A stretch of 64,000 nt of DNA, taken from Bacillota bacterium (GTDB lineage: Bacteria; Bacillota; Sulfobacillia; JAJZYS01; JAJYTV01). Positions 32,918-41,853 of the stretch are shown here, in pieces. The position numbers were made by a program, and so were the translations under genes. Every line of letters begins with the position of its first letter. Position 1 is the first letter of the stretch. The notes beneath the pieces are model-generated. The model saw nothing but the letters and a program-made list of their open reading frames with translations. It did no database searches and was not told the DNA's origin. The stretch is taken from the NCBI GenBank assembly GCA_021793645.1, contig JAJYSJ010000012.1, forward strand, positions 25,755 to 89,754. Reading direction: 5' to 3'.

Positions 32918-34042
32918 CCTCTCCCACGTTTGTGTCGTCCCGCCGACGCGCACAACGAGGTATACCCTGCCGGATGCAAGTGAAGGCGCCACGTAGGGCT
33001 GGATTTCCGCTCCGCTCGGGAGCGTCAGCAGATCGCCGGCCTGACCCGCCCCTAGCCCCTTGACGCGCACAATATAGACGAGGATCTCCCTGTCGCGGCG
33101 CACGAGCATTGCGAGCCACTGGCCCTGCGCGGAAAAGCCCGCCGGCCCTAGCGCTGCACAGCCACTAGGCAGTCTCAAGAGCTTCGGCGTCCGCATGGTG
33201 CCGCTGAGCAGCCAAAACTTCGGCGCCGTGGCAGGTGCGGCTTGAAGCAGCAGCGCCTCTCCTCCCGGTCCGACGGCCAACGCGCCGGCGCCCGGCAGGC
33301 GAGCGCGCACTGCGTACGTCGTCGGATCGATCACCAGCAGGTCGCCGTGCGCATCCTCTGCCAGCACGCCTTCAGGACCGCTGCCGACGAGATCCGTGAT
33401 GCCAATCCCGCCGAGCGTGCTCACCGGCGCGTTGCCCTGCGCGTTCAGCTGCCAGACCTCCACGCCGGGCTCGCCAAACTGCATGGCACGGTTCGTCAGG
33501 TACCAGATGGCTTGCCCGACAACGATCGGATCTGCCGCCCAAGTGAGCTGCCAGCGCTTTGAGAGCTTCCCTGTGGACTGCAGCGATCGCATCTGTGCCT
33601 TTAGCGCATCCCGGCTTTGCGGACCACTGCCGCCGCCGAGCAGCAGCGTTGCGCCGGATTGCGAGATCAGCCAGAGATTCTGGCGCCTGTCCGCCAGCAG
33701 AAATCCCTTGCCGTATGGCGGCAGAACGCTCTGCCCTTCGGTTGTCGACGCGACGGCCAACGCAGATGCTCCGGTAGCGTACACCGAGATGTTTGCACCA
33801 CTGAACCGCGAACTCCACGTCGGACGGGCAGTTGCAGTGCCGGCTGCGGAGCGGCGCAGCACGGTGCCCGCACGAGCGGGCACGAGATAGCTTCCCTGCG
33901 CGGCCCGGTACGAGCCCTGTGCAACCTCTGTCCAGACATCGGGCGAAGCAGCCGGAAGCACCGGCCCGGTCTGCAGGCGGATCATCAGTTCCGCGACCAG
34001 GAACGCGGTGAGAAGCAGCGCCGTGATGCGTCGGCCGTTCAA
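32870..34042 (-). CDS. Membrane-anchored beta-propeller-like protein, unknown
   Basis: About 390 residues. The N-terminal helix (RITALLLTAFLVAELMI) is a signal anchor. The remainder alternates short strands with Gly/Pro turns (YGKGFLLADRRQNLWLISQ, GVLAEDAHGDLLVIDP, VARVG-type blocks) like a six- or seven-bladed propeller, as in GerMN/LpqB-like extracytoplasmic proteins. No catalytic motif is seen. It precedes the mini-ferredoxin gene in reverse order (minus strand: 34136-34276, then this gene), so they may be co-transcribed. Confidence 0.6.
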   Translation of the reverse strand: MNGRRITALLLTAFLVAELMIRLQTGPVLPAASPDVWTEVAQGSYRAAQGSYLVPARAGTVLRRSAAGTATARPTWSSRFSGANISVYATGASALAVASTTEGQSVLPPYGKGFLLADRRQNLWLISQSGATLLLGGGSGPQSRDALKAQMRSLQSTGKLSKRWQLTWAADPIVVGQAIWYLTNRAMQFGEPGVEVWQLNAQGNAPVSTLGGIGITDLVGSGPEGVLAEDAHGDLLVIDPTTYAVRARLPGAGALAVGPGGEALLLQAAPATAPKFWLLSGTMRTPKLLRLPSGCAALGPAGFSAQGQWLAMLVRRDREILVYIVRVKGLGAGQAGDLLTLPSGAEIQPYVAPSLASGRVYLVVRVGGTTQTWERSIGDGQTALGFDRFG

Positions 34043-34135
34043 AGGCGCAATCCCCTCCCCTCCCGATGCTATGGGAGAGGAGGGGACGTGCAGAACTGCT
34101 TTCGCCGATGCGGTGGGTGAGTCCCAGCGGACCCT

Positions 34136-34276
34136 TCAGTCGATGTTGTCGTACGGGCAACCGATGCGGCACGCGCCGCATTCGAGGCACCCCTCGTAGC
34201 GAACCGCGGGGCCCTCTTCGACGCCCTCCCACTCGTACACGTTGCAGGGCGGAACGTCAGGCAGCTCCGAACTCAT
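34136..34276 (-). CDS. Mini-ferredoxin, FixX-like 4Fe-4S protein
   Basis: 46 residues (52 if the upstream ATG at 34291 is used). The end carries a complete CxxCxxCxxxCP cluster motif (YEGCLECGACRIGCPYDNID). The N-terminal half (PPCNVYEWEGVEEGPAVR) resembles the middle of FixX, the ferredoxin-like partner of FixC, but the usual N-terminal ~45 residues are absent. It could pass electrons within a small complex. No ETF or FixABC genes are in this window. Confidence 0.6.
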   Translation of the reverse strand: MSSELPDVPPCNVYEWEGVEEGPAVRYEGCLECGACRIGCPYDNID

Positions 34277-34416
34277 CCCCGACACAAGCATAAGCCGCGC
34301 TGCTTCTTCAGATCAAAGGGTAACCGAACCAGCAGGAAAGTATGAGACCCTGTTGGAACTATACTCGTCATGCGCTATGCACGGAAGGAAGGCGGTGTGG
34401 CCTCTTGATCTCGAAC

Positions 34417-34506
34417 ATGAAGCATCATGTAATTCGGTATGTGATCCTCGGCGTCGTCATCGTCGTCGTCATCGTTTGGTTGGCGATGCGTTCGCGCAAG
34501 AAGTAA
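34417..34506 (+). CDS. 29-residue single-pass membrane peptide
   Basis: MKHHVIRYVILGVVIVVVIV then WLAMRSRKK: a short N-terminus, one strongly hydrophobic helix and a basic end, a typical tiny inner-membrane protein. It stands alone, followed by a strong hairpin terminator (34515-34548). The ribosome site is weak. Function unknown. Confidence 0.45.
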   Translation: MKHHVIRYVILGVVIVVVIVWLAMRSRKK

Positions 34507-34512
34507 ATGACG

Positions 34513-34556
34513 CAAGCGGCGGGCCGTGCCAATGCACGTCCCGCCGCTTTGTTGTT
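34513..34556. terminator. Terminator between the small membrane gene and selD
   Basis: AGCGGCGGG pairs with CCCGCCGCT, extended by CGTGC/GCACG around CAAT, then TTTGTTGTTG on the plus strand. It serves the plus-strand peptide gene and may also stop the convergent selD transcript. Confidence 0.75.
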
Positions 34557-34557
34557 G

Positions 34558-35589
34558 CTAGCGGACAATCAGGTGACGCGCGCCGAGGCTGCGAACCGTC
34601 CCGATTCGGCGCGGCCGCATCTCCGTTCGGGCCAGGTTTTCGAAGAGCCCAGCGCGCTGCGGGTCCAGCGCGACCAATAGGCCGCCGGAGGTGACTGCAT
34701 CGGACAGCAGGAGGCGCTGCGCCATAGAGAGGTCTTCCCCGAACGCGACGTCTTCTTCGACGTACGCTAGGTTGTCCCGGCTGCCGCTGGGAACGCGGTC
34801 CTGCAACACCAGCTCGATCGCTCCAGGATGTACCGGGACAGAAGAGAAGTGGATCTCAAGTGTCACACCGCTTTGCAGCGCCATCTCTCGCGCATGCCCA
34901 AGGAGACCGAAGCCCGTCACGTCGGTGACGGCGTGGGCGCCGCCCGCCGCACGCACCGCATCCGCTGCAGCGCGATTGAGTTCCTTCATCGCGTCGATCG
35001 CGGATCTGGCGCTCTCGGGATCGCAGTTCCCATCCTTGATGGCCTTGACGATCACACCGGTGCCGATGGGCTTCGTCAGATAGAGCGCATCGCCCGGCTG
35101 CGCGCCGTCCTTGCGCCAGATCTCATCCGGCCTTGCCGTACCCGTCACAGAGAGGCCGAACTTTGGCTCCTTGTCCTTCACCGTGTGTCCGCCGAGCAGC
35201 ACGGCCCCGCTTTCGCGCACTTTGTCCAGTCCACCCGCGAGGATCGCTGCCAGGGTGTCCTCGCCATACAGTTCCGGGTCGAACGCCACGAGGTTCAGCA
35301 CGGTGCGTGGCACTCCGCCCATGGCGTAGATATCGGATAGTGCATTCGCTGCCGCGACCTGACCGAAGGTGAACGCGTCATCGACGACAGGTGTGAAGAA
35401 GTCCACCGTCTGTAAAATAGCGAGATCCGGGGCGATCAGGTAGGCGCCTGCGTCATCGCGTGCTCCGAGCAGCAAGCGTTCGTCCGCAAAGTGGAGGTCG
35501 AGCTTGGAAAGCGCGTGATCCAGCTCCGCTGGACCCAGTTTGCAGCCTCAGCCAGAGGCAGAGGAAAGGGTCGTGAGACGCTCAAACAC
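34558..35589 (-). CDS. selD: Selenide, water dikinase SelD, itself a selenoprotein
   Basis: A 343-residue SelD. An ordinary reading stops at an in-frame UGA (35548-35550), but translating through it gives the SelD active site SASG-Sec-GCKLGPAELDHAL, with Sec at residue 14. GTG 35589 has GGAGGG six bases upstream, confirming the longer gene. Downstream are the ATP-binding motifs LIAPDLAILQTVDFFTP and AAANALSDIYAMGG, and the glycine-rich end. SelD makes selenophosphate from selenide and ATP for selenocysteine tRNA. selA is directly upstream; selB and tRNA-Sec are not in this window. A hairpin after the UGA (35518-35534) is a likely bacterial SECIS. Confidence 0.9.
35518..35550 (-). promoter_or_regulatory. 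Putative bacterial SECIS in selD
   Basis: Thirteen bases after the UGA, GTCCAGC pairs with GCTGGAT around a 3-base GGA loop. Bacterial SECIS elements lie immediately 3' of the UGA with guanine-containing apical loops bound by SelB. The fit is by position and shape only. Confidence 0.55.
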
Positions 35590-35656
35590 GCTGCTCCCTC
35601 CTCTCCGCCCGTGCGCGGGCTACGAGGAACAATCTAGCACCGCCCGCGCAAGTGCG

Positions 35657-37042
35657 CTAGCCTTCCTCTGGCCGCGCGGCCCATGCGGTGGCGACGGCCC
35701 GCGCCAGCGCATCCTCTTGGTGCGCAAGCACCGTGCGCACATCCAGCACCAGTCGGTCCTCCTCGATGCGCCCGATCACCGGCGGGTCGCCGAGCCGCAT
35801 GCGGTGATGCAGGTCGTCTGGCGAGTCGTGCGCAAGCGCCACTCCGTAGGAGGGGAGCGGCGACTCGGGGAGGGCACCGCCACCAGCTCGCCCGTAGAGT
35901 GGAACGAGCGCACTGTCAACTCCGAGCCCGCGCAGCCTGCGGCGCAGCGCCTGGGCGCGGCGGCGCAGTGCATGCGGCTGTGCCGCCAGCATCGCATAGA
36001 CCGGCACCGCCATCTCCTCACCGCGCAGGTAGAGCCGCACGGTCTCCGCAAGTGCCGCTACCGTCATCTTGTCGGGCCGCAGCGCACGGTAGAGAGGCGC
36101 TTTGCGCAGGCGTTCGACGAGGTCGCGCCGTCCGAGGATGATGCCGGCCTGGGGCCCGCCCACGAGCTTGTCGCCGCTCATCGTCAACAGATCGGCACCG
36201 CTCTCGAGAACGCTTCCCACGGTCGGCTCGTCACCGACGGGCAAGAGCGCCCCGGAGCCCAGGTCTTCAAGGAAGAGCACGCCTGCTGCCCGCGCCGCCT
36301 TGGCGAGTTCGTCGCCGTTGACTCGCGCCGTAAAGCCGATCTGGCGGAAGTTCGACGGGTGCACGCGCAGGAGGGCTGCCGTCTCTGGACCCACCGCCTC
36401 CACATAGTCGCGCAGGTGGGTGCGGTTCGTAGTACCCACTTCGCGCAAGAGCGCCCCGCTCTCCGCCATGACATCGGGAATGCGAAAGGATCCGCCGATC
36501 TCTACGAGTTCGCCGCGCGACAGCACGACCTCCCGTCCTCGCGCCAGCGTCGCAAGGACGAGGAACACCGCGGCTGCGTTGTTGTTCACGACAAGCGCGC
36601 TCTCGGCCCCCGTCAGGCGGCATAGCAGCGGTTCCAGGTGGTCTTGGCGGCTGCCGCGCCGCCCTTCCTCCAGGTCGAACTCGAGGTCGACATAGCGCGC
36701 CGCGGCGTCCGCGGCCGCCTGCGCAGCCGTCCGCGCCAGCGGGGCGCGCCCAAGGTTCGTGTGTACGACGACCCCTGTAGCGTTGATCACGCCGCGCAAC
36801 GCTGGTCGGCTGAGCCATCCAAGCCCTTCGCGTGCGCTCTTCGCCAGCGCAGAGGGGTCCGCCAGCTCCGCGGCCACCGCCTCACCCGCCTGCAGGCGTC
36901 GGCGCAGTCCCTCCAGCTCCGCCCGCAGCGCGTCGTGCACGAGGGCCTGCGGATATTCCGCAAGCAGGGCCTGCACCTCGGGGTGCTGCAGTACCCGATG
37001 CAGCGCAGGCAGGTCCCGCAATCGCAGTGAAGCCAACGTCAT
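35657..37042 (-). CDS. selA: L-seryl-tRNA(Sec) selenium transferase SelA
   Basis: 461 residues, full-length. Family blocks are GVINATGVVVHTNLGRAPLA, the PLP region LLTMSGDKLVGGPQAGII with the Schiff-base Lys, and the C-terminal DPPVIGRIEEDRLVLDVRTV. SelA converts Ser-tRNA(Sec) to Sec-tRNA(Sec) using selenophosphate. Its ATG overlaps the stop of the deacetylase gene as ATGA and its GGAGG site is inside that gene, so it is translated as part of the UgtP-MFS-deacetylase operon. selD follows 67 bases later. Confidence 0.95.
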   Translation of the reverse strand: MTLASLRLRDLPALHRVLQHPEVQALLAEYPQALVHDALRAELEGLRRRLQAGEAVAAELADPSALAKSAREGLGWLSRPALRGVINATGVVVHTNLGRAPLARTAAQAAADAAARYVDLEFDLEEGRRGSRQDHLEPLLCRLTGAESALVVNNNAAAVFLVLATLARGREVVLSRGELVEIGGSFRIPDVMAESGALLREVGTTNRTHLRDYVEAVGPETAALLRVHPSNFRQIGFTARVNGDELAKAARAAGVLFLEDLGSGALLPVGDEPTVGSVLESGADLLTMSGDKLVGGPQAGIILGRRDLVERLRKAPLYRALRPDKMTVAALAETVRLYLRGEEMAVPVYAMLAAQPHALRRRAQALRRRLRGLGVDSALVPLYGRAGGGALPESPLPSYGVALAHDSPDDLHHRMRLGDPPVIGRIEEDRLVLDVRTVLAHQEDALARAVATAWAARPEEG

Positions 37043-38298
37043 TTCCTCCCGTCAACTTGGCTTGACGAGCCGTAACGCTGCAAGAGCGTATCCCGCGTGA
37101 TGAAGACGCCCTTGGGCTCGAGCTGCTCGCGCCGATGGTTCAGCCGCTCCAGTCCCTGCGGATGGTAGACCGTCATCACCCAGCGAAGATAGGTTCCGGC
37201 AAGGAACTTGCGCAAGGGAGGGAAATCGAGGTCCACCACTTCGAAGCCGAACCGCCGCGTACCACGGAAGGCCACTGAAATTCCGAAGAACACGTCGATC
37301 TTCTGGTAGCGGGGGTTCTCCACCATCACCCTCGTAAGCTCGCGCATCGCCTGGTCAACGAGCGGCAGCGCCCGCAGGGCGCCCAGCGCGGCAAGTTGGG
37401 GGTTGTTGAAATGAATCTCCCCCACCGCATCACCCGGCTTGACCACCCGACCGTTCTTCAGGTGGGCCTCGATGCCGCGATAGGTGACCCTGCCGATGCG
37501 CAGGACGCTGCGCACGTCGCCCAGCCGTTCGATGTGGTTCATCTTCTCGAACGCGCTCTCCCAGAGCCCCCATACGGCCTGCAATGCACGGCGCCCGAAG
37601 GAGATCGGCATCTCATGGCGCAGGAGTTCTTCCAGCGTAACCGCCTTGTAGCCAAGCCGCCGCAGCTCCGGCAGTGCGATCTCAAGCGCCTTCGCCGTGT
37701 GCAGGCGGCCATCCTTGCCGCCCGCGTCATGCAGGAGGAAGATCTGGCCCGGCTGCAGCCGACTGATGATCCGCTGGGCCAACGCGGCCGGATCCTGTCC
37801 TTTGCGCCAGTCACCGGGGTCGTACGACCAAAGCGCGATGCGCTGGCGCTGCGCCGATGCCGCGATGGGTACAAAGAGATTGAACTGCCCCCAGGGCGGA
37901 CGGAAGTGACGCACTTCCCCGCCCGACAGATGTGAAAGTTCGGCCCCAGCCGCGCTCACCTGCCTGAAACTGCCCCAAGGCGTCATCCACCAGGCGCTGC
38001 GGTGGCGCGCGCCGTGGCTCGCGACTTCGTGTCCTTCCCTGATCATGCGCTGCACGAGTTCGGGGTGTCGACGCGCCTGCGTCCCAACAAGGAAGAAGGT
38101 CGCTTGGGATTCGTTCGCGGCGAGCACGGAGAGAACGCTCTCAGTTGCCTCTCCCGGCCCGTCGTCGAAGGTGAAGCACACGAAGTCCCCGACGACGCGC
38201 GGCGTCGCGACGAGACCAACGTGCAGATAGTGCCAGATGATCTCCGGCAGGACCCAGTAGACCACGATGACCACCAACAGCAGTTCGACCCAGAGCAC
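37039..38298 (-). CDS. Polysaccharide deacetylase with C-terminal YkoP domain
   Basis: About 419 residues. After an N-terminal membrane helix (LLLVVIVVYWVLPEI), the NodB domain shows its metal and catalytic motifs: FTFDDGPGEATESVL, VASHGARHRSAW and FRPPWGQFN, then LWSYDPGDW and IFLLHDAGG. The C-terminal ~190 residues match YkoP (HFNNPQLAALG and MTVYHPQGLERLNH). Similar proteins deacetylate cell-wall or glycolipid sugars outside the membrane. It lies between an MFS gene and selA. Confidence 0.85.
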   Translation of the reverse strand: MLWVELLLVVIVVYWVLPEIIWHYLHVGLVATPRVVGDFVCFTFDDGPGEATESVLSVLAANESQATFFLVGTQARRHPELVQRMIREGHEVASHGARHRSAWWMTPWGSFRQVSAAGAELSHLSGGEVRHFRPPWGQFNLFVPIAASAQRQRIALWSYDPGDWRKGQDPAALAQRIISRLQPGQIFLLHDAGGKDGRLHTAKALEIALPELRRLGYKAVTLEELLRHEMPISFGRRALQAVWGLWESAFEKMNHIERLGDVRSVLRIGRVTYRGIEAHLKNGRVVKPGDAVGEIHFNNPQLAALGALRALPLVDQAMRELTRVMVENPRYQKIDVFFGISVAFRGTRRFGFEVVDLDFPPLRKFLAGTYLRWVMTVYHPQGLERLNHRREQLEPKGVFITRDTLLQRYGSSSQVDGRK

Positions 38299-38346
38299 CG
38301 TGCGCGCCCCCCAGGGGCTCCCTCCCTGTCTGTGCAGCGATGAAGA

Positions 38347-39507
38347 CTAGTCTCCGGCGCCGATTGGGCGGCGCAAGCGGTACAGCGGATAACTCAGGTA
38401 GAACACTGCCATCACGCCAAGCAAAACTGCGGCCGCGGCGAACGGCCCGCGGACGCCGAACCTGTCCCAGGCCCGGGCGCCCAGAACCGGGCCCACCGCA
38501 AGTCCCAGTCCCTCGACCGACATGAAGACACCCCAGAGCGAGCCTTCCGCTCCGCCCGGAGCGACAGATGCCAGCAGCGAGTTCCAGGCCGGCAGGATGA
38601 ATGCGTAGGCCAGCGCTGCCAGGATGCCGAAGCCAAGCGCGCTGTCAAAGCTGCGGGCTCCGCCCAAAAGGAATACTGCGACGCTCGCCAGTCCGAAGCC
38701 GACCACGAGCGGCAGCTTGATGCCGATGCGATCCGAAAGATGTCCTAGCGGTACCATCAGGAGCACTGCGACAGCGCCTGCGCCGAAGAGCAGCTCCGCG
38801 TAGCCGTAGGGGTTGAGTCCCAGCACCCTCTGCGCGAAGACGTTGATGATCGGCAAGAAGAGTCCGAGGGACATGGTCTGGGCAAACATTCCCGGCAGCA
38901 GCGGTCGCACCCGCCAGAGAGCGGACAGCAGCGCGTGCAGCGGCGTCGACGGTCGGCGCAGGCGCTTCGTGAAGCCGGTGACGAGGGGTGCCCAGACCGC
39001 CCCGATGGCCTGCACTCCGAGGAGCAGGATGAAGGCGTAGTAGAAGTCGTGATGCACCAGCACGTTCGTGAGCACCGGACCGAGGCCAGCTCCCACGAGC
39101 CAAGCAGCGAACACATAGCCCATCGCGCCGCCGACGCTCTGGTTCCGGTCACCGGTCGCTTCCGTTACCGTCGCCGGCCACAGGGGCGCTGTGCCGATGC
39201 CGTAGAGGCCGGTGAGCACAAATAGCGGCACGCGGTTTCCGATCGTGAAGAGCAGCGTGAGCGCGATGATCGCAATCAGCATGCCGACTGCAAGAGGTCG
39301 CCGCGTACCCCACCGATCCACGAGCCAGCCCGCGGGGGCACGGCCGATCGTGTCCACGAGGTAGTGCGCCGAGATCGCCCATGCGGCGGCATCGATGCCG
39401 ACGTGCCAGCGCTGCGTCGCCAGCGCGGGCAGCAGTGTGATCAGCACGCCGGTGCGCACAAACTCGCCGAAAAAGACGATCATGCCCAGCTTCAGCGATC
39501 GTGCCAA
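38347..39507 (-). CDS. MFS transporter in a glycolipid operon
   Basis: About 386 residues and 12 helices, starting MARSLKLGMIVFFGEFVRTG. MFS motif A is GWLVDRWGTRRPLAVGMLIA. The start TTG 39507 (GAAGGA eight bases upstream) overlaps the end of the UgtP-like gene; ATG 39483 is an alternative. Position between a diacylglycerol glucosyltransferase and a YkoP deacetylase suggests lipid or glycolipid export (as for LtaA-type MFS flippases, which neighbour UgtP), but this is inferred. Confidence 0.7.
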   Translation of the reverse strand: MARSLKLGMIVFFGEFVRTGVLITLLPALATQRWHVGIDAAAWAISAHYLVDTIGRAPAGWLVDRWGTRRPLAVGMLIAIIALTLLFTIGNRVPLFVLTGLYGIGTAPLWPATVTEATGDRNQSVGGAMGYVFAAWLVGAGLGPVLTNVLVHHDFYYAFILLLGVQAIGAVWAPLVTGFTKRLRRPSTPLHALLSALWRVRPLLPGMFAQTMSLGLFLPIINVFAQRVLGLNPYGYAELLFGAGAVAVLLMVPLGHLSDRIGIKLPLVVGFGLASVAVFLLGGARSFDSALGFGILAALAYAFILPAWNSLLASVAPGGAEGSLWGVFMSVEGLGLAVGPVLGARAWDRFGVRGPFAAAAVLLGVMAVFYLSYPLYRLRRPIGAGD

Positions 39508-40625
39508 TATGCCACATCCTTCGCGATCGCCGCGGCGGCATCTGGGCGCGCCAAGCGGCGCGCACCTTGGGAAAGCCTCTCGCGTAGCTGGGGGTCTGTC
39601 GCGAACATTCGGAAGGTGCGCCCGAGATCTTCGGGGTCGCGCACCCACACGCCCGCGTCCGCATCGGAGACGAACGCGGCGTTGACCTGCTCCTGCCCAG
39701 GGATCGGTCGAAAGATCAGCATCGGCAAGCCGCACTGCAGCGTCTCCGTAACCGTGAGTCCTCCCGACTTGCCGAACACGAAGTCGCTTGCTGCGTAGAG
39801 ACGCTCGATGTCTTCGACAAACCCGAACACGCGCAGCGTCGTGCGCTTGCCCTGCGGCAGCGCCTCGAGCGCCGCTCTCAGTTGCGGGTCACGACCGGCG
39901 ACCACGAGAATCTGGCATGGCAGATCCTCTTCCATCAGTGCCTTGACGATGTCGGGGAACCCGCCGATCATGCCGTAGGCACCCGCCATCGCCAGCACAG
40001 TCGGACGTTCGTCCAGGCCGAGTGCAGCGCGCATCTCCTGCCGTGCTGGCAGTTCGCGAAAGCGAGGATGGGTGGGAATGCCCGTGGCGAGAATCTTCTC
40101 TCCAGGCACACCACGTCGGATCATGCCCTCGCGCACCGAGTCCGAACCCACGTAGTAGCGGTCCACGTGAGGATGCAGCCACTGGGAATGGACCGTGTAG
40201 TCAGTGACCACGACGAGGTTCGGCAAGGACAGTTCACCGTAGCCGCGCAGCGTGGAGAGCACGCCTGCAGGAGTGGGGAATGTGTTCAGCACGACGCGCG
40301 GCCTGCGCTCCTGCAGGTGGCGCAGCAGCCGGCGCCTGCCGAGGCCATTGAGGAAGCGCTGCATCGACGAATTCGGTGCGATGTGCGACGTGCCGCGATA
40401 GAACGCGTCCCAAATGACCGGCATGTGTCGCACGCTGAGCACGTAGGTGCGCGCGACGAGCCGATTCAGCCGATGGTCGACGAAATCGAAGTAGTCCTCT
40501 TCCCAATGCATCAGCGCTGGCTTCAACTCATCGAGGGCCAGTCCGACTGCCTGTGCGGCCCGGCGGTGCCCCTCACCGTACATCGCGGACAGCAACAACA
40601 CGCCCTCTGCCTTCGTAGGGGACAC
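39492..40625 (-). CDS. Processive diacylglycerol glucosyltransferase (UgtP/MGDG synthase family)
   Basis: 377 residues, GT28 fold. The N-terminal MGDG_synth signature is LLLSAMYGEGHRRAAQAVGL; the sugar-nucleotide site is DFVFGKSGGLTVTETLQCGL then PGQEQVNAAFV. UgtP-type enzymes transfer glucose or galactose from UDP-sugars to diacylglycerol at the membrane, making glycolipids that anchor lipoteichoic acid. It is the first gene of the minus-strand operon continuing to MFS, deacetylase, selA and selD. Confidence 0.85.
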   Translation of the reverse strand: MSPTKAEGVLLLSAMYGEGHRRAAQAVGLALDELKPALMHWEEDYFDFVDHRLNRLVARTYVLSVRHMPVIWDAFYRGTSHIAPNSSMQRFLNGLGRRRLLRHLQERRPRVVLNTFPTPAGVLSTLRGYGELSLPNLVVVTDYTVHSQWLHPHVDRYYVGSDSVREGMIRRGVPGEKILATGIPTHPRFRELPARQEMRAALGLDERPTVLAMAGAYGMIGGFPDIVKALMEEDLPCQILVVAGRDPQLRAALEALPQGKRTTLRVFGFVEDIERLYAASDFVFGKSGGLTVTETLQCGLPMLIFRPIPGQEQVNAAFVSDADAGVWVRDPEDLGRTFRMFATDPQLRERLSQGARRLARPDAAAAIAKDVAYWHDR

Positions 40626-40828
40626 GTGTGCACGTCCACCTCCTGTCGAAACGGTTCGGCTCCGGAACTGCCATCCCCTGCCGCGTACGGGGCCGGCTGG
40701 GCATTCTGTCCGGCCTGGCCAAGAATACTACACCAGCCCAACGCAGGGAATGACGCCTGGCGGCCGCCCTGAGGTGCGCATTCCATCTAGCCAGCCGCGC
40801 AAGACTAGAGCCATCGGAGGCGACCTAA

Positions 40829-41092
40829 TTGGACGTTCTCTCACCCTATACCAAGGCTGTGGCCGAAGCTGCGAAAGCGCAGGGGCGGATGCGCCTTTGC
40901 GGCATCCGGTTCTCTCTTCGCGGCATGGGGGAAAGGCTCGATGCTGAGCTGCTCTCCTTCGCCGGCGCGCAGCCGCGAGAGGAGCGCGTGCTGGTCATCG
41001 CGGGGACCGGGCAGTCGCTGCTCTGGCTCCAGACGTTCCCCGATCTCGCCGCGCGGCTCGCAGCGCTGGAGGGCTCCTCAATTGCACCATAG
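40829..41092 (+). CDS. Small conserved-looking protein, unknown
   Basis: 87 residues from TTG 40829 after GGAGG. It reads MDVLSPYTKAVAEAAKAQGR then REERVLVIAGTGQSLLWLQT. No family recognised. Its end overlaps the start of the 3D-domain gene by 11 bases, so both are probably co-translated. It is divergent from the UgtP operon. Confidence 0.5.
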   Translation: MDVLSPYTKAVAEAAKAQGRMRLCGIRFSLRGMGERLDAELLSFAGAQPREERVLVIAGTGQSLLWLQTFPDLAARLAALEGSSIAP

Positions 41093-41804
41093 GTTGTTTG
41101 CCGCAGGGCTTTTCCTGCTGATCGCCGCCCTCAGCGCACTCGTGCAGCCGCCGCGCTCTCCTGAGCAACTCGTGTTCGCACAGCTTCGCCTGCCCGTCCA
41201 CGGCGCTGCGCAGCCGACAGGCAACGGCCTTCTGTTCTGGGCGCGCACAGTGCACAAAGTCTCGCCGCCCGTTCATCAGCAGAAGACCTCCACACTGTTC
41301 ACCGGCGAGCGCCGCATCGTCTCGTCGGGCAAGCCCGGAACAGTAGCAGTGGAGCACCCTATCCACGTCGCATCGGACGGTCTCGCGCGTTCCCTCTCCG
41401 TGCAGCGGGTTCCCCTGACTCCCCCGCAGCCGACGACGATCCTCGTCGGCACTGCGAAGCCGCACTACCTGATGCGCGGCGGCGTGCTCTACCGTTACTC
41501 TCGCCGTCTGACGCTCGTCGCAACCGCGTACAACGCAAGCTACGCTCAGAACGGGCCGTGGGGAGCCACAGCCAGACTGAATGGCGCTCCGCTCACGAAG
41601 GGGATGGTCGCTGTCGACCCGAATGTCATCCCGCTGGGGACGCGCCTGTACGTCGAGAGCTATGGGCCGGCCCTCGCGGCCGACACCGGCTCCGCGATCA
41701 TCGGGGACCGCATCGATCTCTTCTTTAACCTCGACACCCAACAGACGGCGAACTTCGGCATCAAGAAGCTGAACGTCTACGTGCTCGGGCCGCCAGGAGC
41801 GTGA
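41082..41804 (+). CDS. Exported G5/3D-domain protein
   Basis: About 240 residues. A signal-type helix (LFAAGLFLLIAALSALV) leads to a G5-like strand region (SVQRVPLTPPQPTTILVGTA). The 3D domain then shows its three conserved Asp: MVAVDPNVIPLGTRLYVE, ALAADTGSAIIGDRIDLFF, with ATAYNAS at its start. Related proteins (YabE, YocH, MltA-like double-psi barrels) cleave peptidoglycan during growth or spore outgrowth. TTG 41082 has GGAGGG nine bases upstream. Confidence 0.8.
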   Translation: MHHRLFAAGLFLLIAALSALVQPPRSPEQLVFAQLRLPVHGAAQPTGNGLLFWARTVHKVSPPVHQQKTSTLFTGERRIVSSGKPGTVAVEHPIHVASDGLARSLSVQRVPLTPPQPTTILVGTAKPHYLMRGGVLYRYSRRLTLVATAYNASYAQNGPWGATARLNGAPLTKGMVAVDPNVIPLGTRLYVESYGPALAADTGSAIIGDRIDLFFNLDTQQTANFGIKKLNVYVLGPPGA

Positions 41805-41853
41805 CGACTGCCACCCCCCGCCGTATGCTGAGGAGCAAAGGGGGCTTTCCCGC

